From Fragum whitleyi (Eukaryota; Mollusca; Bivalvia; Cardiida; Cardiidae), in contig OX411552.1 of the NCBI GenBank assembly GCA_948146395.1, positions 3,781,501 through 3,845,500 of the forward strand: a DNA stretch of 64,000 nt. The letters run 5' to 3'. Positions 38,901-50,900 of this stretch are shown here, piece after piece; the first letter of the stretch is position 1, and the number at the start of each line of letters is the position of its first letter. The position numbers were made by a program, and so were the translations under genes. The notes beneath the pieces are model-generated. The model was given only the letters and a program-made list of their open reading frames with translations. It made no database searches and was not told the origin of the DNA.

Positions 38901-41900
38901 AAGAAAGAATGCGTGCAAGATTTCCGGTCAGACGTAGCTGCGTTTTCAGCTTCCACTGACGGAAAAATAAACATTTTTTGTCCGAAACATGGGACTATAT
39001 TTTTATCTAAAATTGCGATATTCTTAACAAATAACTGAATAAAAAGAAAATACCGATATTCAATGATTGTTCTTTAAAATCCGAAATTAAATCCGAGTAG
39101 CAATCTGGCCAATAAAGGCAAATTAAATAAATATTTTTGTCTCGCAACGAGGTAAAGGACGCGGAACAGTTTATTTCACACAGAGGGTGAACAGATGATC
39201 AAAGACGCCGACGGCTATTTTTGGAAGTGTTGCCAGAACTTGCATGCGCCCAACGCTTGTCTCCGTAGATGCCAAACCCTTTTAAAATTTTTATTTTGCC
39301 GTCTCTTTGTGACTTTGTTGCGGATTTTAGAATCGGGGAAAACAGGATACTTAATTTTAATTTCGCAAAAGGTAGGCAATACGACTATTTCCTATTACGG
39401 CATTTTAATCCATTTCTTGTAATTTAGCAAAAAATATAAAAGGAGCATACAATAATTAAAATTGGAATGCGAAGTGATATTAGAATAAGTGCGTGCAACT
39501 ACTATGATCGGATGTAGTTACGATCCTTTGGAAGCATGACTGCGATATGCGGTATATTCAAATCTACAAAACGAAGAATAATACAATTTTCTGAAACTGG
39601 AGAATCACTTATTGAACACTACGATCGTCTAGCTTAAGTTTCAAAATCTAAACAGAACAGTAATGTCATCGGCGTTATCACTTGCCGATGTCGACAGTTT
39701 TAGTTTTTTCGGGCACAGTATCAGAGAGGGAATTCTTTAGCTATGATCAATAAACTTTCAATTTATTCCATTGTTTTATGATAGCAGAATAAAAATAAAA
39801 TTCGCGAGAATCCCATTCATAGCGATGTTATGTAAAGCAGTGTGTCGCTCTGTTTATTGAAAAATGGTGACAATAGGCAAACTGCGAGGTCCGAGTAGTG
39901 TCATTATTATGCGTCTTTGTTCCCCATTTTTGGAAATTTATTTTGTATTTATCAGATATGTATCACATTGTCATTGTTTAGGGACATTGTAGGTCCGTAC
40001 ATAGTAAGTTTGAGTTATTGCCCAACAGAATACCTCCAATAATCGCCCACCCCCAACTTCGTCAAACATTACTTTTCTAATAAACGCCCGGGCGATTATT
40101 AGAATAAATACGGTAATTAGAATATAGTTTTAATGCTTAAATTCTTCATGCCTATTTTTGTCATTTTTCTATTTTGGCTTTTGATTAACTTATATTAATC
40201 TAACCTTATTTACCGTCCCTGACCTACGAAGAAGTATTTTGTATTTTGTAAAAATACACTCGCTTTTTTTTTTAATTTTGTCATCAAAGTTTCACTTTGA
40301 ATTATTTCTATTCATAAATTATTCCCCTTTTTTATTCAGATCTTATCATTTATTTTGCTCTTTTCATTAAAATCTCTATATTGCTAAAAAGTAAAAAAAA
40401 AAAACACAAAAAAAAACGTAGCCTACTCATTTATTTCCTTATATACATGTAGTATTATATAAATTTCTTTGTATAAAACAGTATTACCATCACATTATAA
40501 TTAACACACTGAGACAAGGAAATGTATTCTTGCAAAAAGAAATAATAAATCAAAGGCCTGAAAGGCCTGAATGCAGTCAGGACGGAACAATATTTGAGTA
40601 TTGAAATATTTCAATTATAACAAATTCTCTAAAATCTAAGGCTAAAATCTACATTTCAGATCTTTGGCCTTCTATTCTGACCTTTCATTCCCAAATATTG
40701 CCTTATTCATGCTTGAAGCCCTTACTTTTGATGAAAAGAGCACTGCTTGGAGGGCCAATGCTTTGCTACAAGGTCGGTATAATAATATAAAAATAATAAG
40801 AGCTTAATTATTATTTCTTCCATCGTCATCCACCTTGATAATAGGGATAGCTCCTGTTACGGCTAATACTCATGCCGAGTTAACAGAAAATAGCTACAGA
40901 CATAAAACCACCCCAAAAATTGCACTCGAGTCATCAAATCAACATGATATTGTTAACTATCTAACTCTGCTTTTCTCTCTTTTTTTATTCACAACGAACA
41001 TGTCATAACGTTGGGTTGCTCACCATACTTAAGCCAGTAATATCTGTCAAGCAAGTAGGTGAGAAAACCCCGCTTTTCTTTGGTTTTTAAATCGGCAAAA
41101 GTCACTTGTTCGTCTGCTGAAATTTCAGAGGGACAGACTGATTTTCGGTGATTGTGTAATATGGACGTGGACCCTGTGATATCGGCCTGGGTTCATTAGA
41201 ATCTATTTCTATATTTACTTTTGCCTTATTTTCGGGAGACCCGGCGAAAAAGTTATAAATTTCTTTGATCGCCTTTAATCTTGATCTATTTCGTAGGAAA
41301 GGAACATGTTAACATAGAATGGTTCCCGATTTATTGGATTTACGATAATACAGCGCCGATTATCATAACGCTGTGCAGGGTACCATAAAGATTTTTATTT
41401 GGGAATAGGCCAAAACGGCAGGTCGTCGCGGAAGTCCGATTTTCGTCGATGTCGTATTTTAAGATTCGGCGCGACGTAGGTCCCGTCCTTTTGATTTTTA
41501 TTCGCAGGCTACAACTTTTTAGTCCTTATCGCGCGGCCTTGGCAGATCCCTAACACCGGATTTTAATGTAAACGATAAACCTATCTGAGTAAGGGAAGTA
41601 ACTCCAAAAGACGAGTCCCTTTAAAAAACGGTCGCTGACTACTTTTGATTTCGTGTTTACTTTTCGGCGCCGTTCAAAATCTTTTTTTCCCTGACTTTTG
41701 ATATCCAAATTCGTAATTCGGAAATATGGCTTTGAAATCGGAATTGTTCACAAAAAATATAGGCAGCTGGCATTCAGTCTGATATTATTTTCGCGGGCTA
41801 TAAATCATGAATGGGTTTACTTTTTCACGCTCATGGATTTATTCGAATTCGGTGTTGTGAGGATCCGATTGCCGGCGACCACTATATGCAAGTCAGACTT

Positions 41901-44900
41901 TCAGTCTGACTGCATAAAAATAAAAACAAAAAACAAATCGTTTAGCGCTTAATCCAACCAAATACATCACCTCGTTTAATAGATTGTTTGAGATATTGCG
42001 CTGTTGAAACTTCGTGGCGAAAAGAGAAAAATGAAACCAACACATTGACGATCTTTCACTTTGTGAATCATGATTGTGGAAAAGTAGGCCTATGTGATAT
42101 TTTAACCGTGCAATATATATTTCTTTGTAAGAAATGATATCTATTCACAACAGCGTTTTTTTTTTGTTTTTTTTTGTACAAGAAATGTTCATACTAAAGA
42201 AATATTAAATGATAATAACAAATAGATAAATATGTGGTGTTTTTTTTAAAAAGCACAGAAAGACCAGACTTAGTTAAAGTTAGATTCATGTTATTTATCA
42301 TATAGGGGCTACATATCTGATACTCATTAAGAATCGTTAAGATATTTTAGCACAAGCCCCTTGCAGCACTGTTGTTTTTCATATTGCTTGATAAAACTTA
42401 AGCGTATATATACCATAGACCCCAGATCAAAGAGCGGTAAAACACTAAGGCAGCAGTTATAAGTTACAACATGTGCGCTAAATTAACATTGCACTAGTAA
42501 CATATAAGCGTCGCATGTGACATATGGTATTACGTAATCTTATTTAACTTCTATCACATCTTCATCCATAAAAGGTTTTTTTTTTTGCATTCAATAATTC
42601 ATGAATTTTGAAAATTAATTGGATTTGTAAGAGGTGAGTATTTAAAAAAAAGGCTGTACACTCAGAACTCAGAACAAAATCAATAATTTCGAAACAGTAA
42701 AATGTATGTTTTCATTTAAAAGCCCTTCCCAATACAAGTATGCGTTCAAATTCGAATCATTATCAAAATACAAGATCAACTCGTAATAATAAACCTGTGG
42801 TGGAATCATTTCTCCCCTTTCCACATTATCTTTATCTCTCGATATGTTTTCTTGTTTGTTTTTTTCATTGGATTAAAAAAAATAATTATGTGTCGAATTT
42901 GCATTCTGTTGTCTGCCGTTTTTAGTGTTAATTTTTTATTATTATCTCTTTATTTAATCATTTTTTGTGTGTGTGTGTGTAATTTTAGTTAATCAATTAC
43001 GATCGATACGTGAGGAATAATTACTAGTATTGAAATAATGAAAATGGATAGTCAAAATGAAAGAAATCCATACAAACTATCATATCGAAGTGTTTTCTCA
43101 AAACAGAAGATTTTTAATGAAGGATATCATTTTTGACAAAATATAAATTCATCAAATAGAAAAATACTGAAGAGTTATCTCTGCAATTTATTCCAACCAG
43201 CTAAAATCAAATGTCGCTTTTTGTCAATATTTAAAAATAAAAAATCCTAAAAGCGGTCAAATGACATTTAAGTATTGTTTTGAATTATAAAAGTTTGATG
43301 ATCTATTTCATTAATAGTTGAAATCGACTGATTCATTCGGATAAATTTCAATGAAATAAAGGATGGAGAAAAGAAGGATGCCCCCTCGATTGCATTTTTA
43401 TGTTAGTTTAACTGAAGAGTACGCAAGGGAGATAATTACGTGAAATACCTCTATTAAAACATGTTCTTTAATGCTTTCCCGTAGTTTATGGAGGAATTAT
43501 GTTTGGTTATCATTTTGATAAAGTAACCACCTTATCAGTGAAATTATCAAAAATTTATAACCAGCTATCATTCATTTTTACCTTGTCTGACATCATCTAA
43601 GCGAAGCCCAAAAAGTGACGTCATCACGAACGATGCATAGCTTTCATGAGCAAAAAGACACGCCTCAAAAAATTTGTCCTAAAAAAATTCACATTTGTCT
43701 TTTTTTTTAGAATAACAGTTAAAGTTTGATCTATATTTCATTTTATAAACAAAAGCTATATGTTCACTAGTGGCTCTGCTACTTGTGAAAATAAAGCTTT
43801 TGTTGGTCACTCAATGCAATATTAATCAATCTGAAACAAACAATTATCCTCTATTTAATGTGTCTAAATGAGTCTCTAATGAAAGACAAACATCGTAGAC
43901 CCTTATCAAACTACTCCCAGTCTGATCTCGACCTACTATATTCTGATGGCTCAGTGCGAAACAGTTGTAACTGTCAATAAACATCTAGGCAGTTACAACT
44001 GTTTTGCGCTGAGTCATCAATTTGTTAGGGCCTGTCTGTTCCAATACTTGGAGTCAATACTATAAGTTGAGTAAGAGATACATGAGCCTGTTCGCCACAA
44101 TACCAACAATTTCAAAAGTGAGCAAAGTAAAGGCTCTGGCCAGCCTGTACATCTGCACATTCTGACCAAAGTTCTTAATTTGCGCTCTGTATACAGTTAA
44201 GGTTTCAAAGTGTCTTAAGACTGACAGGCAATCTTCTAAATACACTATGTGGCTGTCAAGGCAGCCCAATGTTAACTGTTTGCATACAAGTCAAATTGTT
44301 GCAAATGTCACCCACAGGCTCAAATGTATTTATTTACGATGGTTATAACTACAAACAACAAGAGAAACTATATGAGAATCCTGTATCTTACCCGTGTAAT
44401 ACAAATAGGATAGCTTAGTCCTGATTTTCATGTGATGACACAAACCTTTGTTAATGCTGGAAATATGAAACTTAATCCACTGCAAATGGTTAAGTGCATG
44501 GAAAGCAAATTTGTGTCAAATCATGAAATTCCATGGTTTTGAAACGGGAAGGTATTCAATTGGGAACTCTTTAAAAAGATTAAGATCAAAATTCCAGAAC
44601 TCTGAAACTGTCCTATTGTGGTTCAAGAAATGCTTCTGTCACTGAGGAAAGTAAATTATTCAAACTGTCCTGAGCTATAAAACATTTATCATCTGTATTT
44701 ATGTAAACCTAAATTGAGTTTCCATTGGTTCTTTAATGCTTTTGGTAGATTATTGAGATTATCATTTATCTTATTCTCTGCTCTCGTTCATTTCACTATA
44801 TCTGACATCACCTAAGCAGAGCCAAATAAGTGACATCACCATGAATGTTGAATGGCAATCATGTGCAACTTGACACATGTTCACATTTTGTCTCATTTTT

Positions 44901-47900
44901 AAGAAATAGAATAATTGTTATTTTTTGTTTTCTTTAAGTGAGATTAATTGATTTTTCATTTTGTGAACTACAAAAGCTATATTTTTTTAGAGTGACATAA
45001 AATATAGCTTTTGTTGTTAATTCAATAAAATATGAATTGATCTTACACAAGAAACAAATGATTATCCTCTATATAATCTACCTATTCCATCAATGCATTG
45101 TCATCAACATCATTCTGCTAAAGAATATTAACAAACAAACTAGCCAGCGTTGGACTGTTATCATCTTTGTGAACAATGTATTCTAATTACATAATAATCA
45201 AATTCTGTTCCTGGTCTTATTTGCCTCTTGGATAAACATATTAACTTTTTTAATGCGATCGTTTGCTGTTAACATGGGGTATTTTGAAAGGGAGTAATTT
45301 AAAAATACCAAGAAAGGAAGCCATTATACTTTTGTTTTACATTACAAGAAAGCCATTGTGTTAATGAGATATGATGACAGAAAACTAAGGCTTAACAAGG
45401 GTTTTAACACAGACTTACTAAGTTTGACTTTATCCTACAGCATAAAGCATGCTGTAACAGGAAAAAATACCCCTGAAAATTTACAAATGCTTTGCATTCT
45501 TGCTGATCTTGTTTATAGCATGTATAATTGCCTCGAACTTGTATGCAGGGAAATACATGTATATGAACAATCTTAGTTAAGGAGTATTGTTCAAGTATCA
45601 TGATTGTACATTCAATTAATATGAACATCTAACAAAATCTCAGTTTCACTAAAAATTCTCGAAACTTAACTCTGATATTCCAATTCAAGACTTAAAGACA
45701 ATTCAGAGAGATAGCTGGACAAAACTAAAATCAAGTTATTATCCTTATAAAAACATCAAATCCATAAGAGGTAAATAAATAATGAAGTTTTTTTCCAGAA
45801 TACCCACAAACCCACAGTATAAACTTTTGCTGAAAATTAATGATGTTTATTACACTTAACTTCTTCTTATTCTATATTTCCATATCTATGGTGTTTCCCC
45901 TATGGTCCTATTAACCTTTGTCCTGCTGAATAAAAATCTTGGCAAAATTTCAACAAAATCAAAATGTTCAAAGCCCTGGATGCACTAAAATGTCAGCAGA
46001 TATTCATTTGAAAATTAAATTTTTAGGCTTTTCTAGTATCAAAGAAGGGAAAAACAGAATGTATAGACAAAGATCAGACTGCACATATGTGCAGGCTGAC
46101 GTTTGTTTATAGCTCCTGCCAAGACAGGAATATTTCGGGTTCACCATGACAAGGGTTAATATGATAGGTGTCATATGCATTACAACATTCACCGACTAAA
46201 CAGATAAAAAGTAGGTCTACTGACAATATTTATGTATCTTGTATGAAGGCAACCATGTCTACTTACCTGTGAGAGACTGGAGACCAGCTCCAACTGTAGA
46301 TAAAAATGAACCAATCAAAATCACCCATTTAGTTGGCCACGCCAGCAGGGCAACTACCAAAGCTCCATCTATACTCTCTCCTAATCTGTCGGAAAAAGGA
46401 AAAAAATAAAATTCAGTAAATCATATTCTTGAAAGCTTTTTGGAGGATTAATGAGAAATATTGGTATATAATCACTTGGTAATCCTAACGCTTAACCAGT
46501 TAATTTACAGTAAAATTAAACACATCATTGGCAAGTAGTCAAATGCAAAATGACCAGCTTTATTAGAAAATATGTGAAAATATAACTTTTGTTGTTCACT
46601 GAATAAAAATTGAAAAGATCTAACACTGAATAAAAATTGAATAGATCTAACACTAAAACATGTATCTTCTCTATATAAAGACTGTTCATGAATCAAATGA
46701 AAGATAATTGAGTCTGTGCGTGACATTTCCACAAGTTTGAAAGTTTTGTAAGGTGCAAATCCTGAGAGGAATACACAGCCGCAAGCTGTAAATAAAAAGT
46801 ATCTTGCTGGTCTACAGATATTTTGAGACCTTATCTATCTACTAAGGACATAGCAAATACTCTGGTCAGACTTTGCGGATGCACCGGCTGGTCAGAGTCT
46901 TTGCTTTGTGCATATTTGATATTGATAGAAATCTCAGGCACAGGCTCAATTATTTTTTTTCATGGATATGCACAAATTGTTTAATGTAAATAAAGGTGAT
47001 ATACCCTGTAGAGCTTATACAAATCTTTCAGGCTTTTCAAATTTGGTAAATCTTTAGAATTTATTGATAACATACTTACTTATCTCTTAACAGATCTCCC
47101 TCTATTGTACCAGCAAAGAAAAATGTACATGTAATATCTGTAATAAAGTCAAGGAACACAGAAAATACAACTGAAACATAATCCAAATTCTGTTGTTAGA
47201 TAGATTTATAGTGGTCAATTAAATCAGTACAAATTAATATCCTTGCTTGTGCTATCATCTAATTGAGGCTGTATTTATTAAGCATACATGATGTGTTTCA
47301 GAAACACGAATCCGCCCATCACTGCCATCATTTTAAAACAGTGACCTTAAAGAATGGCCTTGACCTTGACTGATGACCTTTACATTGGTATCAACTGAAA
47401 GGTCTAGTCATAAGCAATATACTTGTGAAATAAAAAAGCTCTATCATTTACCATTGCAAAGAAATGACAAATATTAAATTCTTAACAAATATGACCTTGA
47501 AACTGACCTTGAACTTGAGTGAGACATAGGGGTTGGTACCAATAGAAAAGGCCTTGTCACAAGAAATGCACATGTGAAATATCAAGGCTCTATCACTTAC
47601 TAATCAAAATTTATGGCCAATGTTAAAACTTTTTATATAGAAATTGAGAGACCTTGATAATATGACCTTGACTTGAAGCCTAGACTTTGGTATTAACTGA
47701 AAGTTGTTGTCATTAGCAATTCACATATTAAATATCAAAGCTGTATCTCTTACCATTGAAAAGTAATGGCCAATGTCAAAGCTTAAATTTAACAGTTATT
47801 TGACCTTGAAAATGACCTTGAAGTTGGTACCTACAGAAAGGTATTTTCACAAGCAATGCACATGTGAAATACAAGGTTCTTTCTCCTACCAATCAAAAGT

Positions 47901-50900
47901 TATAGCCAATGTTTAAGTTTTTAGGGGACAAACAGATAAATAGACAAAAACACAGAGCAAAAACAATATGCCCCCCATCTATTGATGCAGGGGCATAGAA
48001 ATACAACAAGTCAAAGACAGATTGACCATATTTCTTCATAAAGGATACAGACTATACTGGTGGTAGTGATTGCAGACAATGTCCCAATAGGTATGGATTT
48101 CTGTGCGTCTTCAAGGTCACCAGATCTGTTAGAACCTGCCATAATACCTGTAATAAACACATATTTTAGTTGAGTGTAATGGCGGACAATGTTCCTAAAA
48201 TATCATTTCTGTGATTCTTCCAAGTCACCAGGTCTGTTAGATCCTACCATAATACCTATAATAAACACATATAATGGGTGTGTAATGGCATACAATGTCT
48301 GGACGGGTATGGATTTCTGTGTGTCCTTTAGGTCACATGATTTTTTATATCCTGCCATAAAACTTTTAATAAACACATATATATGTGGCATATGAGAATA
48401 ATCTCTGGATGGGTATGGATTTCTCTGCCATAAAACCTGTAATAAATACATTTTCAAGAGTGTGTAATTGAAGGCAATGTCTTGACGGTATGGATTTCTG
48501 TGCAAGGTCACATGATTTGTTAAATCCTGCCATAATACCTGTAATAAACACAAATCAAGAGGTGTGTAATGGCATACAATGTCTGGACGGGTATGGATTT
48601 CTGTGTGTCCTCAAGGTCATATGATCATTTAAAATCTGCCATATGATACCTAAAATATACACAGTTACACATGTGACTGCATAGGCTTACTAGGGTCAAA
48701 ACTTTTTTTCACCCGAGAGAATTTTTGATTTGTTTGTTTGTTTGAATGGGTTTTACGTCGCTTTCAACAATTTCGCAGTTATATCGTAACGGCAGGAGCA
48801 CCTAACAATGGATTCCTGGTATTTCTTTCACCTGTACTGCCATTACACCCTTTCCTAGCCTCCGACTGCTATCTCACATAGGTTTACGATTATCTACCCA
48901 TTGGTGAGAGACAAACGTCGGAAAGGATATTTGCCTAACCAACTGTGCTATGGTGGAGGCTGAGAGAATTTTTGAAATGGGACCTCTGGTTGAACCGTAC
49001 AAGAATCAATCTCTTTTTTTAAATGATTTTAATGGTGTTCCTATATGGTTCCTATATGCTTGATGTGTCATATATATCATAACTGATGTGAAATTGCAGA
49101 CAATGTCTAAATTGGTATGGATATCTGTTCATCCTCAAAGTTGAAAAATACAAATTTTAATATCATATAATGAAGATAATTTCATTGCTCTAAATATACG
49201 TATTTGTAGGAAAAGCTATGGGATATAGTGAAAGTCAAATAAAACCACATAATCTATAGTTTACACTTTGGTAACACTGCAACTGGAGTTTAAAAGGCAA
49301 AATCAAAATAGTAGATAAAGAGCATGTAAGTGTACTGTGATACATGTGTAATGTCATAATTTTCACTATTGAAATTATTGAAGATAACATTTTCTTGCAA
49401 CCAGTAGAATTTTGAAAGGAAACCATCTCTTTTGAATGAGAAACTTGTGGATAAAGAAGAAATTACTTGTAACAAGCAAGTTCTTCTTTTCAACAAAGTT
49501 CTCCTCTTTATAAGATTAGTTTGAGCTTGGACTCCTTAATTTGGTAGTTTTGGTGTCTACTGGACGCCTTACTCATTGAAGTTAGTGACGAACCCTGTTA
49601 ATCTCTTTCATTAATGCATTATAAGACAGAATGAGGAAATATTGGGGCAACAATTTTTAAAGCATGTTAGGTTTGTTTATTGACTCTGCTAAGATATCGT
49701 CAAAAGGGTGAAATCTAATATAGCAGGGTATAATGTTTTGGTAATTTCACTGGTTTGGTGGTGAGTCTATCAAATGATAATCCACTGTTATTTCTCCATA
49801 ATCCACCACATGGCATTAAAGAAAAAACATATTTTACACTTGCATACCTGTAACAGACGGGAAGTAGATTGCTAAAAGTACAACAAATGACGATGTTATA
49901 TCTGCAACAATCTCCCCTCGATAACGATTCCCTTCTTCTTTTGTACCAATTATATCCCCTGTCATTGTATATCTGTTGTTTAAATTTTCTGAAAAGTAAA
50001 ATTCAAATAATTAAATAAATACAGTCTAAAGTTTGTTCCCATATTTTGAATAGAAAATTATGAAGATGAATGTGTATAAAGCAAAGGATTTATCCAACAA
50101 TAAATTAAAAACCAATTCAAGACCTACATTATATCATAACCATGTTATAAATAAAAGAACAATTCCTTTGGTTTAGAAAACTTCACTAAGTTTTGCCAAC
50201 ATAGTTTTTGATGTCTGATTTTTTAAAAAAAAAAATTGATCAGCCAAAAATAAAACAATGGTAAACACAGGCAGAACTTGAGTTTTGAATTCTATACACA
50301 CTAAGAAGGCAACCAACATAGAATTTATAGGATAAAGGCAATATATGGACTGTGACTAAATATGAATGTCCTCTGTCTGCTCCCCTTATCTTTGATTTGA
50401 GCATTGGTAAACAATAAAAACATCATAACTACAGCTTGAACAAGCTGTAGTTTGGATGTTATGATAATTTATCAACGACATTTATCGAAAGAGAATTTAT
50501 TTCTATTACACACTTGGGCAATGGTAGTTACGCCTCTGGTAAAGTAAAGAAATCTTTACCATAAAATACCCCGCTACTCAGCCCAGGAATCCCTGGTTTT
50601 GTGTACATATCATTCTTCACAAAGAAGGGATCACAGTCGGTTTCGTTGTGACAATATTTATGGAAGAGCGGACCAGTGGAATTCTTTATACACATCATTA
50701 CACCGTCCACCATCACAGATTCAGAAGTTATTAACCGGTCACCAAGGTAACATATTCTGAAAATATTTAAAATGTTTGTGGAAGAATATTCCATGCTTTT
50801 ATCTATGTATTTCATCCCCTTCATGCTGAACATTTTTTACAATATGAGCGTTTTCAACAATTTTATGGTCTAAAATAAACAAATAATTAAACACAAGGAC

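Noticed and set aside
47138..47168. Alternative GT-AG acceptor for exon 6 adding 11 residues in frame
   Set aside because: It would consume the perfect U12 branch-point sequence, and the shorter exon matches the family length exactly.
48203..48553. 116-residue minus ORF with KCC-like phrases
   Set aside because: It is a frame run through decayed copies of exon 5, not an exon; true exon 5 is 48049-48147.
50528..50559. Exon 3 continuing to the ORF end (KDFFTLPEA)
   Set aside because: The next donor there leaves the wrong phase for exon 4, whereas TATG|GTAAAG joins in frame and restores the family's ENL motif.
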